From: Streptomyces xylophagus
GTDB taxonomy: Bacteria; Actinomycetota; Actinomycetes; Streptomycetales; Streptomycetaceae
Length of the DNA stretch: 64,000 bases
Assembly: GCF_000716435.1 (NCBI RefSeq)
Contig: NZ_JNWO01000027.1
Span: 1 to 64,000, forward strand
Reading direction: 5' to 3'
The translations under genes and the position numbers were made by a program. Shown one piece after another: positions 1-8,735 of this stretch; position 1 is the stretch's first letter; each line of letters begins with the position of its first letter. The notes beneath the pieces were generated by a model, which did no database searches, had not been told where the DNA came from, and saw nothing but the letters and a program-made list of their open reading frames with translations.

Positions 1-384
1 CTCCCACGCCCGCTCCTCCGCCCAAGCGACAGCCGTCGGCGACAGATACACCCCGTCCACCTCGAAACCCCGAGCGGCCAGGTGGAGGGCGTTGCGCCCC
101 GGACCACAGCCCAGGTCCAGGGCACGGCCGCCCCCGCCTATCAACCCCCGGTCGAGATACCCGACCAGACTCTCGTCCGGCTTCTCCACGAAGAACGGCA
201 CCGGCCTGTCACGGTCGGCATAGAACCCGTCCCACCAGGAGGCACCCCGAGAACTCCAACGATCGGCTTCCGGCACGAACAGCCCGTCCAGAAGCCGGAG
301 TACGTCATCGACGGTGCGTATGTCCCGCCCGCGCTGGTTCCCGTCCAGCCGGTCCGTCCCGTCCATCCGGCCCATCCCGTCCAT
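1..384 (-). CDS. Class I SAM-dependent methyltransferase (partial, C-terminus off window)
   Basis: This is the N-terminal ~128 residues of a cytoplasmic methyltransferase running off the left edge. SAM-binding motif I reads LDLGCGPGRNALHLAARG at about residues 88-105, followed by an acidic strand end (FEVDGVYLS) that would hold the ribose hydroxyls. Several in-frame ATGs lie at the start. The one at 384 is preferred because GGAGAGGGG stands just upstream. The first ~15 residues are a low-complexity MDGMGRMDG-type repeat. The methyl acceptor cannot be inferred from this fragment. Confidence 0.85.
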   Translation of the reverse strand, partial: MDGMGRMDGTDRLDGNQRGRDIRTVDDVLRLLDGLFVPEADRWSSRGASWWDGFYADRDRPVPFFVEKPDESLVGYLDRGLIGGGGRALDLGCGPGRNALHLAARGFEVDGVYLSPTAVAWAEERAWE

Positions 385-624
385 CCGGTCCCCTCTCCGA
401 GGCGTCGAGCGTAGGACTGGGCGGCCCGGAAGCCCAGCTCAGCGGACATCCGGGACGCTCACGCGGATGCCGTCAACGCCCTTGTGCGGGGCCGGAGTTG
501 ACACCGGAAGGACGTCATACCAGGACCACGGTGAACCCTTGCCGGCACCCCGCCCGAGAGCCCCCAGGACGGCAGTACCGGCCACGCCGACCGCACTTTC
601 CGAGGAGCGCGTCCCGCCTCAGCC

Positions 625-1458
625 CTAGTCGGAGGTCACCTTCACCGAATCAAACGTCGTCCCCTCCGGCGCGATGCAGACGAACCAGTTGGCCGATGAG
701 CCGGCCACCGGTCGGATCGCCGATTCGTCGCTGTTGACGTCGGCGCCCTCCGCGACCCGGTGGACGACGGTCGAGCTGCCGTCCTTCCAGGTGCACGTGA
801 CCTCCTGGGCGGTCTTGGCGACCTGGCCGATCACCAGGCGCTGGGGCATCGTGTGCTTCGGGTCCAGGGAGAGTGCGACCGACTCGAGGTCCACGCCCGA
901 CATCTTGTCCTTCGTGTCGACCCTTTTCTCCGTGAGGACGACGGGCTCCCCGTCCCCGATGCTCCGGCGCGTGAAGTACGAGGACTTGCCGACCAGTTGG
1001 GACGACTTGCTCACGTCCACCGGCACCTCGCCGTACCTCTTCATGGACTGCAGCTGGGCCCAGGCCTCCCCCTCGTCGCGCGGGGCACCCCACTCGTCGA
1101 CGCTGACCCACCATTCCTTGCCGCCGACGTTGCCCGTGCCGATCAGGGTCTCCTGCGGCTGATACACATGCCGCTCCTCCGGCGTCGACGGCGGGGTCGA
1201 CTGCTGTGTCACCGCCGGTGACACCTCCACCCCGCTCCCGTCGCGGAGCGAGGCCAGCGCGAGCGTGCCGGTCGTGCCGGTGATCACCAGTGCCGCGGCC
1301 GTCGCGAGTGCCCAGCGGCGGGCCCGGCGTCGGCGGCCGCCGCGGAGCACCGCCTGGTAGGGGGCTATGCCGATCTCGACCTCGTCCGCGGCGTCGGCCA
1401 GCAGGAGGGCGATGTCTCTGTCCGTCATGGTGTGGTTCGTCTCCCGGTCCGCGCTCAT
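625..1458 (-). CDS. Membrane protein coupled to SigE-family sigma factor
   Basis: The protein has about 277 residues. A cytoplasmic N-terminal ~50 residues ends in an Arg-rich GGRRRRARR stretch, followed by one transmembrane helix (about 52-72) and a ~200-residue extracytoplasmic domain. The ATG at 1458 overlaps the sigma factor stop as TGATG, so the two are translationally coupled; a GTG three bases earlier is an alternative. In Streptomyces such sigma/membrane-protein pairs are common, and the partner is often a regulator of the sigma factor. No zinc-binding anti-sigma motif (HxxxCxxC) is visible. An anti-sigma role is therefore inference from position and topology only. Confidence 0.75.
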   Translation of the reverse strand: MSADRETNHTMTDRDIALLLADAADEVEIGIAPYQAVLRGGRRRRARRWALATAAALVITGTTGTLALASLRDGSGVEVSPAVTQQSTPPSTPEERHVYQPQETLIGTGNVGGKEWWVSVDEWGAPRDEGEAWAQLQSMKRYGEVPVDVSKSSQLVGKSSYFTRRSIGDGEPVVLTEKRVDTKDKMSGVDLESVALSLDPKHTMPQRLVIGQVAKTAQEVTCTWKDGSSTVVHRVAEGADVNSDESAIRPVAGSSANWFVCIAPEGTTFDSVKVTSD

Positions 1459-2006
1459 CACTTCCGCCCTCCCTGCGTCACCATCTCGGCGAGTCCCGGT
1501 ATGGCGCGGAGTTTCGCGATCCCCTTGGCCGCGTTGCTCTTCACCGCGCCGACCGAACAGCCCATCGCCTGGGCCGTCTGTGTCTCGGTCAGGTCCTCCC
1601 AGTACCGCAGCACCACCGCTTCCCGCTGCCTCGGGGGCAGTTGGGCCAGTGCCTTGAGCAGGGCGCTGCGGTCCTCGGCCTGGGCGATGCGGTCACCGGT
1701 GTCGGCGATCTCGCGTACCAGGCCAGAGTCGTCCTTGGGAGCCAGGAACTCCTTGAGTCGTCTGCGGTGTTTGCGTGCGTGCGCGTTGATCATCACGCGC
1801 CGTACGTACGCCTCGGGATCGTCGGCCGCGCCAACCTTTCGCCAGGCCACAAAGGTCTGTTCGAGCGTCGACTGGACCAGATCCTCCGCGGCGTGCTGTT
1901 CCCCCGTGAGAAGAAATGCCGTCCGCATCAACCTCGGCCAGCGGCCGATGACAAAGCTCTGGAACTCGTCATCGCGAGTCTCCCGAGCCTCCTTGCGCTC
2001 CCCCAT
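1458..2006 (-). CDS. SigE-family (ECF-like) RNA polymerase sigma factor
   Basis: This 182-residue sigma-70 family factor directs RNA polymerase to a small promoter set. Region 2 is visible near residues 10-75 (LMRTAFLLTGEQHAAEDLVQ, then PEAYVRRVMINAH). Region 4 lies near 110-165 (LPPRQREAVVLRYWEDLT, then an HTH ending in VGAVKSNAAKGIAKL). The short two-domain form is typical of extracytoplasmic-function factors. The ATG at 2006 is preferred over the GTG at 2012 because AGGAGGT sits 4-5 bases before the ATG and would overlap the GTG. Its stop overlaps the start of the membrane protein, suggesting co-expression and possibly autoregulation. Confidence 0.93.
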   Translation of the reverse strand: MGERKEARETRDDEFQSFVIGRWPRLMRTAFLLTGEQHAAEDLVQSTLEQTFVAWRKVGAADDPEAYVRRVMINAHARKHRRRLKEFLAPKDDSGLVREIADTGDRIAQAEDRSALLKALAQLPPRQREAVVLRYWEDLTETQTAQAMGCSVGAVKSNAAKGIAKLRAIPGLAEMVTQGGRK

Positions 2007-2057
2007 GGGCACCTCCTAGATGTCTAAAGGAGTCCATGAGCCGCTCGAACCGTTGCC

Positions 2058-3644
2058 TCACTTCTCAAAACTCGTGGAAGCCGCGCCCTCCGCACTCGTG
2101 GAGGCCGCATCCCCCGCGTCCCCGACCACCGCCGGACCCGCCTCCCCGGCCACCGCCGGTTCCGCGCCCGCCGCCCCGGCCACGGCCGACGGCGCCCCCG
2201 CCTTTCGCCAAGGCAGCCACACCACCATCAGCACCACCGCACCGAGCAGCACCCCCGTCCCCGTCCGGAACGCCAGCGCGTACCCCTGCGTCAGCGCTTC
2301 CCCCGTACCGCCGCCGCTCCTCGTCGCGCTCGCCGTACGCGCCGCCGCGATCGTCGACATCACGGCGAGACCCAGCGAACCGCCCATCGTGCGCGAGGTG
2401 TTGATCAGCCCGGAGACGAGACCGGCCTCCCCCGGCGCGGCCCCGGACGTGGCGAGCGCGGCGAGCGGGGTGGCCGTAAGGCCCGCGCCCAGCATCATCA
2501 GGATGCCGGGGAACATGATCTCGGTCAGGTAGTCGCCTTTCACCGTCATCAGGGACTGCCAGCCGAAGCCCGTCGCGGCGATCACCGTGCCGAGCACCGC
2601 CACGTTGCGCGCGCCGAATGCCGGCATGAAACGGGGCGCCGACTTGGAGCCGACGAGGACGGCCAGGGAGCTCGGCACCAGCGCGAGTCCCGCCTCCAGT
2701 GGTGTGTAGCCGAGGACGTTCTGGGCGTAGAGGGTCATGAAGAACCACATGGAGAACATCGCCGAGCCGTTCACGAACATCGCCGCGTTCGCCGACGACA
2801 CGGCCCGCGCCCGGAACAGTCCGAGCGGCATCAGCGGAGCCGCCGTGCGCGCCTCGACGACGAGGAAGAGGGCGATCAGCGCGAGTCCGGCGGCCAGCGG
2901 GAGCAAGGTGGCGGCGGCCGTCCACCCCTCCGCTTCCGTCTGCGAGATGCCGTATGCCAGCACTCCGAGCCCCGCCGTGACCAGGACGGCGCCCGGCAGG
3001 TCGAGTCGTCGGCCGTCGCCGGCGCGGCTCTCCGGGAGCCAGCGCAGGGAGCTGAGCAGGACGACCGCGCCGACGGGCACGTTGATCAGGAGCACCCAGC
3101 GCCAGGACAGGGTGTCGACGAGCACTCCGCCGACGAGTCCGCCCGCGGCCCCGCCGCCGGCGCCGACCGCCGTCCAGGTGGCGATGGCCCGTGCGCGGGC
3201 CGCGCCCTCCGACACCGCCGAGGTGACGATCGTCAGCGTCGAGGGTGCCAGTACCGCGGCGCCCAGTCCCTGCACGGCCCGGGCGAGGAGCAGTTGCCAG
3301 CCGTCCTGGGCGAGCCCGCCGCACAGTGAGGCCAGGGTGAACAGCGCGAGCCCGACCAGGAACATCCGCTTGCGGCCGTAGAGGTCGCCGGCCCGGCCGC
3401 CGAGGAGCATGAACCCGGCGAAGGCGATGGCGTACGCGTTGACCACCCATTGCAGCCCGGACGCGCTCATCCCCAGGTCGGCCCGCATCGACGGCAACGC
3501 GACGTTGACGACGGACACGTCGAGGACGACGAGGAACTGCCCGGCACACGCGAGCGCGACGACCACCCAGGCGGCGGGCGGTGCCGAGCCCCGACGGTAC
3601 GGGCGGGATATCCGGGAGGGTGAGGCGTCAGCGGCTCGGGGCAT
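2058..3644 (-). CDS. MFS transporter, DHA2/EmrB-QacA type exporter
   Basis: This integral membrane protein of ~528 residues, with about 14 hydrophobic segments, fits the drug:H+ antiporter-2 family. The N-terminal helix carries VVLDVSVVNVALPSM, the classic DHA2 motif D1. Motif A follows as GGRAGDLYGRKR in the loop between helices 2 and 3, and a glycine/proline-rich motif C-like segment is in helix 5. The C-terminal ~45 residues are an Ala/Gly/Val-rich tail of unknown value. The ATG at 3644 is favoured because GAGAGG lies 9 bases upstream; the ATG at 3653 would abut that site. The substrate is unknown, but such proteins usually export hydrophobic drugs or secondary metabolites. Confidence 0.9.
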   Translation of the reverse strand: MPRAADASPSRISRPYRRGSAPPAAWVVVALACAGQFLVVLDVSVVNVALPSMRADLGMSASGLQWVVNAYAIAFAGFMLLGGRAGDLYGRKRMFLVGLALFTLASLCGGLAQDGWQLLLARAVQGLGAAVLAPSTLTIVTSAVSEGAARARAIATWTAVGAGGGAAGGLVGGVLVDTLSWRWVLLINVPVGAVVLLSSLRWLPESRAGDGRRLDLPGAVLVTAGLGVLAYGISQTEAEGWTAAATLLPLAAGLALIALFLVVEARTAAPLMPLGLFRARAVSSANAAMFVNGSAMFSMWFFMTLYAQNVLGYTPLEAGLALVPSSLAVLVGSKSAPRFMPAFGARNVAVLGTVIAATGFGWQSLMTVKGDYLTEIMFPGILMMLGAGLTATPLAALATSGAAPGEAGLVSGLINTSRTMGGSLGLAVMSTIAAARTASATRSGGGTGEALTQGYALAFRTGTGVLLGAVVLMVVWLPWRKAGAPSAVAGAAGAEPAVAGEAGPAVVGDAGDAASTSAEGAASTSFEK

Positions 3645-3717
3645 GGTTGTCATCCTCTCAACCGGCCCGCGCCCCTTGCATCGGCATTTCGCCCCAGCCG
3701 TACCACCGCCGCAGGAC

Positions 3718-4914
3718 CTACGCCGCCGCCCGCAGCAACGTCACCACAGCCGCCCCGCCCAGCCCGATGTTGTGCGCGAGCCCCACCTCGGCCCCCGGCA
3801 CCTGCCGCTCCCCCGCCGTCCCCCTCAACTGCCACACCAACTCGGCGACTTGGGCGATCCCGGTGGCCCCCAGCGGATGCCCCTTGGAGATCAGCCCACC
3901 GGACGGATTCACCACCCACCGCCCGCCGTACGTCGTCCCCCCGGACTCGACGAGCTTCCCGGACTCCCCGGGCTCGCACATGCCGAGGGCCTCGTAGGTC
4001 AGCAGCTCGTTGATCGAGAAGCAGTCGTGGAGTTCTACGACGTCCACGTCCTCGATGCCGAGTCCGGACCGTTCGTAGACCTGGCGGGCGGCGGCCCGGG
4101 ACATGGGCTGTCCGACGACGTCGACGCAGGAGCCGGACGCGAAGGAGTCCTCGGTGTCGGTGGTCATGGCCTGGGCGACGATCTCGACGAGCGGGCGGGA
4201 CGACAGCCCGTGGGCGTCCGCGAACCGCTCCGAGACCACGACCGCCGCCGCCGCTCCGTCCGAGGTCGGTGAGCACTGGAGCTTCGTCAGCGGGTGGTGG
4301 ACGACGCGGGCCGCGAGGATGTCGTCGACGTCGTACACGTCCTGGAATTGCGCGTACGGATTGTGCGCGGAGTGCCGGTGGTTCTTGGCGGCTACGGCGG
4401 CCAGCTGTGCCTCGGTCGTGCCGTACTTCTCCATGTGTTCGCGGGCCGCGTCGCCGAAGATCTGGGCGGTAGGCGGGGTCATCTCGAAGCCGTGGCGGGC
4501 GGCCATGATGCCGTAATGCCGGGCGACGGGGGAGGTCGCGAAGTCTCCGCCGTCGGCGCCCCCGCCCAGCGCGCCCCGCTTCATCTTCTCGAAGCCCAGG
4601 GCCAGCACGCAGTCGGCGGCTCCGCCCTCGACGAGTTGCCGGGCGAGCATGAGGGCGGTCGAGCCGGTGGCGCAGTTGTTGTTGACGTTGTAGACGGGGA
4701 TGCCGGTGAGACCTAGTTCATACGCGGCGCGCTGGCCGGCGGTGGAGGGCTGGAAGCAGTAGCCGATGGGAACCTGTTCCACCTCGTCGTAGGAGATCCG
4801 GGCGTCCGCGAGGGCGGCGTTGCCGGCCTCACGCACCATGTCCCAGTACTGCCACTCCCGGGTCTCGGGCTTCTCGAACTTCGTCATCCCGACGCCGGCG
4901 ACATAGGCCTTCAT
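3718..4914 (-). CDS. SCP2-type thiolase / lipid-transfer-like acetyl-CoA acyltransferase
   Basis: This is a thiolase-superfamily enzyme of ~398 residues, resembling the thiolase half of sterol carrier protein X and the mycobacterial Ltp proteins of sterol side-chain degradation. The nucleophilic cysteine is in NNNCATGSTAL at about residue 81. The active-site histidine is in SKGHPLGATG near the C-terminus, and HDCFSINELL takes the place of the NEAF loop. The start at 4914 (MKAYVAGVG) fits the family N-terminus; a longer frame reaches further upstream but would place coding sequence over the operators. Two palindromic operators, a perfect KstR-type box and a TGACGnnnCGTCA box, lie 13-54 bases upstream, tying it to the sterol-type regulon. 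Thiolytic cleavage or retro-aldol partner function is not distinguishable here. Confidence 0.9.
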   Translation of the reverse strand: MKAYVAGVGMTKFEKPETREWQYWDMVREAGNAALADARISYDEVEQVPIGYCFQPSTAGQRAAYELGLTGIPVYNVNNNCATGSTALMLARQLVEGGAADCVLALGFEKMKRGALGGGADGGDFATSPVARHYGIMAARHGFEMTPPTAQIFGDAAREHMEKYGTTEAQLAAVAAKNHRHSAHNPYAQFQDVYDVDDILAARVVHHPLTKLQCSPTSDGAAAAVVVSERFADAHGLSSRPLVEIVAQAMTTDTEDSFASGSCVDVVGQPMSRAAARQVYERSGLGIEDVDVVELHDCFSINELLTYEALGMCEPGESGKLVESGGTTYGGRWVVNPSGGLISKGHPLGATGIAQVAELVWQLRGTAGERQVPGAEVGLAHNIGLGGAAVVTLLRAAA

Positions 4915-4926
4915 GGCGGGTGAGAT

Positions 4927-4940
4927 TAGAACACGTTCTA
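4927..4940. promoter_or_regulatory. KstR-type operator (perfect match)
   Basis: TAGAACACGTTCTA fits the mycobacterial KstR consensus TNNAACNNGTTNNA at every fixed position and is nearly a perfect palindrome. It ends 13 bases upstream of the thiolase ATG at 4914, a place where a bound repressor would block transcription initiation. The likely binder is the KstR-like TetR protein encoded at 16286-16912. Confidence 0.75.
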
Positions 4941-4955
4941 GCGAATGGCCAGACA

Positions 4956-4968
4956 TGACGACGCGTCA
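4956..4968. promoter_or_regulatory. TGACGnnnCGTCA palindromic operator, copy 1
   Basis: TGACGACGCGTCA is a perfect inverted repeat with a 3-base centre, followed by GAT. It is the same architecture as the sites at 10631, 19293 and 37288. Here it stands 48 bases (centre to start) upstream of the SCP2-type thiolase and 15 bases beyond the KstR-type box. Confidence 0.6.
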
Positions 4969-5056
4969 GATATTCATGGAACGGTCAAGGATTCGTTAGT
5001 ACGCCGAAGCATCGGAATAGTTGCCCATGCATACGAGGTTTACCGTGCACTTATCT

Positions 5057-5104
5057 CGCACGGATCAGTGCACCCGCACGGATCAGTCCGCCCCGCACGG
5101 ATCA
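5057..5104. repeat. Three direct repeats CGCACGGATCA in the leader of an MFS gene
   Basis: CGCACGGATCA occurs at 5057-5067, 5075-5085 and 5094-5104, spaced 18 and 19 bases start to start, ending 32 bases before the MFS ATG at 5136. Near-two-turn spacing puts the copies on one DNA face. They could be activator or repressor half-sites, or simply a leader duplication. Confidence 0.6.
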
Positions 5105-5135
5105 CGCCACACCTACGGCCTGGAGGCCCAACTCC

Positions 5136-6869
5136 ATGACGCACACGTCGACCGACCAGCCCGCACGGAGGCCGTCCGGCGCCGTCGTGCCGGTGCTCGC
5201 CTTCGCGGGCATCGTTGTCGCGGTGATGCAGACCCTGCTCGTCCCGGTCATCAAGGACCTGCCGCAGCTGCTGAGCACCGAGCCCAGCAACGCCACCTGG
5301 GTCCTGACCTCGACGCTCCTGTCCGGAGCCGTCGCCACGCCGATCATGGGCCGCCTCGGCGACCTCTTCGGCAAGCGGCGGATGCTGATCACCAGCCTGG
5401 CCATCATGGTGGTCGGCGCCCTCGTCAGCGCCCTCACCAGCGATCTCCTCACGATGATCGCGGGCCGTACGCTCCAGGGCTTCGCGATGGGCGCGATACC
5501 GCTGGGCATCGGCCTGATGCGCGACATGCTGCCCCGCGAGAAGCTCGGCTCGGCCATGGCCCTGATGAGCTCCTCGATCGGCGTCGGCGGCGGTCTCGCG
5601 CTGCCGCTCGCGGCCCTGGTCGCCCAGCACGCCGACTGGCACGCCCTCTTCTACGGCGCCGCCGGCCTCGGTGTCCTCGCCATCGTCCTCACCCTCCTCG
5701 TCGTACCGGAGTCCCCGATGCGCGCCGAGGGCACCTTCGACGTGCTCGGTGCGATCGGCCTCTCCGCCGGCCTCGTCCTCTTCCTCCTCCCCATCACCAA
5801 GGGCAGCGACTGGGGCTGGACCTCCGGCACCACGCTCGGCCTGTTCGCCGCGGCGGCCGTCGTCCTGCTCCTGTGGGGCGTGATGGAGCTGCGTCTGAAG
5901 GCCCCGCTGGTGGACCTGCGCACCACGGCCCGCCCGGCGGTCCTCTTCACCAACCTCGCCTCGATCATGGTCGGCGTCTCCTTCTACGTCGTCTCGCTCG
6001 TCCTGCCCCAGCTCCTCCAGCTGCCCAAGGCCACGGGTTACGGTCTCGGGCAGTCGATGGTCACCGCCGGTCTGCTGGTGGCGCCGCTCGGTCTGACGAT
6101 GATGTTCACCGCGCCTGTCTACGCCCGTCTGTCGGCGAAGTACGGGCCGAAGGTCACCCTGATCCTCGGCATGCTGATCATCGGTATCGGTTACGGCGCG
6201 GGGCTCGGGCTGATGAGCGCGGCCTGGCAGTCCCTGGTCATCGCGGTCGTGCTGGGTGCGGGTATCGGTCTCGCGTACTCGTCGCTGCCCGCGCTGATCG
6301 TGGGGGCGGTGCCGGCGTCGGAGACCGGTGCGGCGAACGGGCTCAACACCCTTATGCGGTCCATCGGTACGTCCGTCTCCAGCGCGGTGATCGGGATGGT
6401 GCTCGCCAACACCGCGAACCATGTGGGTGGGGTTGCTGTCCCGACCATGCACGGATTCCGGGTGTCGTTCCTGATCGCGACCGGTGCGGTTGCCGTTGGG
6501 CTGTTGATGGCGCTGTTCCTTCCCAAGCCGGATCGGGCGCCGCGGTTGAACTTCAGCAGCGAGGAGGAGGCGAACCTTGAGCGTGCGGAGGAGGTTCTTC
6601 GGGGGTTCCGGGGGCGTGTTCTTGGTGCCGACGGGTCGCCTGTTGCCCGGGCGAAGGTCACGTTGATCGATCGGCGGGGGCGGCAGGCGGGAGCCACGTT
6701 GTCCTCCGAGGACGGGAGTTATGTGCTCGCTGTGCCGTCCGAGGGGGCGTATGTGTTGGCCGCGCGGGCGAGTGGGCATGGGCCGCTGGCCTCGTCTGCG
6801 ACGCACGCGGGGGACGAGGTTGCGGTTGACCTGGATCTTTCGTTGCCCGGTGAGACTGTTAGCGCGTAG
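5136..6869 (+). CDS. MFS transporter with C-terminal carboxypeptidase-regulatory-like domain
   Basis: The protein has 577 residues. Residues ~18-465 form a 14-helix DHA2-like exporter with motif A GRLGDLFGKRRM near residue 70. After a charged linker (EEEANLERAEEVL), residues ~495-570 form a predicted beta-sandwich like CarboxypepD_reg/transthyretin-fold domains: VLGADGSPVARAKVTLID, then SEDGSYVLAVPSEGAYVL. The last helix before the linker and the charged linker place this domain probably in the cytoplasm, but the topology is not certain. The start at 5136 follows CCAACTCC with little Shine-Dalgarno sequence. Codon use becomes less strict in the last 400 bases (more T and G at third positions), suggesting the tail was acquired separately. 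Confidence 0.88.
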   Translation: MTHTSTDQPARRPSGAVVPVLAFAGIVVAVMQTLLVPVIKDLPQLLSTEPSNATWVLTSTLLSGAVATPIMGRLGDLFGKRRMLITSLAIMVVGALVSALTSDLLTMIAGRTLQGFAMGAIPLGIGLMRDMLPREKLGSAMALMSSSIGVGGGLALPLAALVAQHADWHALFYGAAGLGVLAIVLTLLVVPESPMRAEGTFDVLGAIGLSAGLVLFLLPITKGSDWGWTSGTTLGLFAAAAVVLLLWGVMELRLKAPLVDLRTTARPAVLFTNLASIMVGVSFYVVSLVLPQLLQLPKATGYGLGQSMVTAGLLVAPLGLTMMFTAPVYARLSAKYGPKVTLILGMLIIGIGYGAGLGLMSAAWQSLVIAVVLGAGIGLAYSSLPALIVGAVPASETGAANGLNTLMRSIGTSVSSAVIGMVLANTANHVGGVAVPTMHGFRVSFLIATGAVAVGLLMALFLPKPDRAPRLNFSSEEEANLERAEEVLRGFRGRVLGADGSPVARAKVTLIDRRGRQAGATLSSEDGSYVLAVPSEGAYVLAARASGHGPLASSATHAGDEVAVDLDLSLPGETVSA

Positions 6870-6885
6870 TCGGTAGTTCTTTGAC

Positions 6886-6931
6886 TGCGGGTGCGTGGGG
6901 GCTGGTCGCGCAGTTCCCCGCGCCCCTGAAA
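6886..6931. repeat. Interspersed Streptomyces repeat, copy 1
   Basis: This intergenic copy of a GC-rich repeat contains GGGGGCTGGTCGCGCAGTTC followed by CCCGCGCCCCTGAAA. Closely related sequence recurs at 12679-12788 (two arms facing each other) and in inverse orientation at 30113-30157. It follows the MFS stop and could serve as its transcription end. Confidence 0.7.
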
Positions 6932-6985
6932 CGAACGTAGCCTGGCCGCGCTCACGAACTCGCCCCGTACCGAAGGGACCGCCCC

Positions 6986-7636
6986 ATGTCTCCGGCGCCC
7001 AAGCCCGAAATCCTCGCCGCGTTCGAGAACGCCAAGGGATTCATGCCGGTCGGTGAAGGGCTCGCTCTGTATGCCGCTGCTGTCGAAGCCGGGCGGCTCG
7101 GACTCCCGTTGCTCGAAGTGGGGACGTACTGCGGGCGGTCCACCCTTCTTCTCGCCGATGCTGCCCGTGAGGCCGGTGTCGTCGCGCTCACGCTCGATCA
7201 TCATCGGGGCAGTGAGGAGCAGCAGCCGGGGTGGGAGTATCACGACCCGGAGACGGTCGACCCGGAGATCGGGCTGATGGACACGTTGCCCACGTTCCGG
7301 CGCACTCTGCACAAGGCCGGGCTGGAAGAGCACGTGGTGGCTCTCGTCGGGCGGTCGCCGCAGGTCGCCCGGGTCTGGGGGTCGCCGCTCGGCCTCGTCT
7401 TCATCGACGGCGGGCACACCGACGAGCACGCGAACGGTGACTACGAGGGCTGGGCGCCCCACGTCGCCGAGGGCGGGCTGCTCGTCATCCATGACGTGTT
7501 CCCGGTCGTCGAGGACGAGTTCACCGGGCAGGCGCCCTACCGCGTGTATCTACGGGCCCTGGAGTCCGGCGCGTTCACAGAGGTGTCGGTGACCGACTCG
7601 CTGCGTGTCCTACGGCGCACAGGTGCCGGTGTCTGA
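6986..7636 (+). CDS. Class I SAM-dependent methyltransferase (Methyltransf_24-like)
   Basis: This is a soluble 216-residue methyltransferase. Motif I is LLEVGTYCGRSTLLLA near residues 42-57. The second acidic strand carries ALTLDHHRGSEEQQPG, and the motif LVFIDGGHTDEHANGDYEGW near 133-152 contains the metal/acceptor-type IDGGH signature of the family. The acceptor is unknown. It follows copy 1 of the interspersed repeat and ends two bases before the stop of the convergent hydrolase gene, leaving no room for a separate terminator. The ATG follows GAAGGGACCGCCCC, an acceptable ribosome site. Confidence 0.82.
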   Translation: MSPAPKPEILAAFENAKGFMPVGEGLALYAAAVEAGRLGLPLLEVGTYCGRSTLLLADAAREAGVVALTLDHHRGSEEQQPGWEYHDPETVDPEIGLMDTLPTFRRTLHKAGLEEHVVALVGRSPQVARVWGSPLGLVFIDGGHTDEHANGDYEGWAPHVAEGGLLVIHDVFPVVEDEFTGQAPYRVYLRALESGAFTEVSVTDSLRVLRRTGAGV

Positions 7637-7638
7637 CC

Positions 7639-8616
7639 TCAACTCGGCAGCCCGGCAAGCCACTCCGTCAGGTGCTGGTTGACCTCGGCGGGCCGCTCCT
7701 GCTGGATCCAGTGCCCGCAGCCCTCCAGGATGTGCGAGCCGCGCAGGCCGGGCAGGGTCGTCGGGTACGCGGCGATCGCGTCGGAGAGCCAGGTGGTGGA
7801 GGCGTCCAGGGCGCCGCCGAGGAACAGGGACGGCTGGGTGAGAGGTGCCCCGTCGAAGGGGGCCATGTCCTCCCAGTCGCGGTCCATGTTGCGGTAGCGG
7901 TTCAGGGCGGCGGTCAGGCCGGTTCGCTCGAACTCCCCCGCGTAGACGTCGAGTTCGGCCGTGCTCAGCCAAGCGGGCAGCCCGGCCTCCGTCGGGAACC
8001 GCGCTCTCAACGTCCCTCCCTCCCGGCTCACGAAGTGCGGGTCGGGGGTGCCGGGTGCGGGCATGGTGTCGGCGGAGAAGGCGGCGTAGAAACCTGCGAG
8101 CCAGCCGCGTACGTCCGGTTCGATCTCGGCCTCGGCGCGGCCCGGTCGCTGGAAGTAGGAGACGTAGAACTCCTCGTCCCCACCCATCCCCGCGAAGATC
8201 TCGCCGGGGCGCGGGCCGCCGCGGGGCGCGTAAGGGACGCTCAGCAGGCCTACGGCTCGGAAGACGTCCGGCCTGAGGAGGGCGGAGTGGGCGGCGATGC
8301 CCGCGCCCCAGTCGTGGCCGACGATCACCGCGGACCGCTCGCCGAGCGCGTGCACCACGGCCACGGCGTCCTCTACGAGGTCGAGCATCCGGTACGCCGA
8401 CACGTCCTCGGGCTTCGACGAGCGGCCGTAGCCGCGTACGTCGACGGCGACCGCGCGGTAGCCGGCCGCGGCCAACGCCGGGAGTTGGTGGCGCCACGAG
8501 TACCAGGACTCCGGGAAGCCGTGGACCAGGAGGACCAGGGGGCCGCTGCCCTGTTCCACGAGGTGGATGCGGCCCGCGGGGCCGGGAACGAGCCGGTGGG
8601 TGACGTCCTTGACCAT
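7639..8616 (-). CDS. Alpha/beta hydrolase, epoxide-hydrolase-like
   Basis: This 325-residue enzyme of the alpha/beta-hydrolase fold has HGFPESWYSWRHQL at residues 32-45, the oxyanion-hole motif of epoxide hydrolases. The nucleophile is an aspartate in VGHDWGAG at residue 102, typical of epoxide hydrolases and haloalkane dehalogenases rather than esterases. The catalytic histidine lies in GCGHWIQQERP near the end. A helical cap domain separates the halves. The ATG at 8616 is supported by GGAGGACTCACGACC just upstream. The likely reaction is hydrolysis of an epoxide or related ester intermediate; the substrate is unknown. Confidence 0.88.
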   Translation of the reverse strand: MVKDVTHRLVPGPAGRIHLVEQGSGPLVLLVHGFPESWYSWRHQLPALAAAGYRAVAVDVRGYGRSSKPEDVSAYRMLDLVEDAVAVVHALGERSAVIVGHDWGAGIAAHSALLRPDVFRAVGLLSVPYAPRGGPRPGEIFAGMGGDEEFYVSYFQRPGRAEAEIEPDVRGWLAGFYAAFSADTMPAPGTPDPHFVSREGGTLRARFPTEAGLPAWLSTAELDVYAGEFERTGLTAALNRYRNMDRDWEDMAPFDGAPLTQPSLFLGGALDASTTWLSDAIAAYPTTLPGLRGSHILEGCGHWIQQERPAEVNQHLTEWLAGLPS

Positions 8617-8735
8617 GGTCGTGAGTCCTCCGTGACGGGGGCTGGTCCCACGATCCTGCGCCCCGGCCCGGCACACCCACGACTCTTGTTGCCGCTTCAG
8701 CAAACCGGGTCCGAGCGAAGGCTAGGGTGGCTTCC

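Noticed and set aside
7637-7638. Terminator between the 6986 and 7639 genes
   Set aside because: Only two bases separate the stops and no hairpin is visible there.
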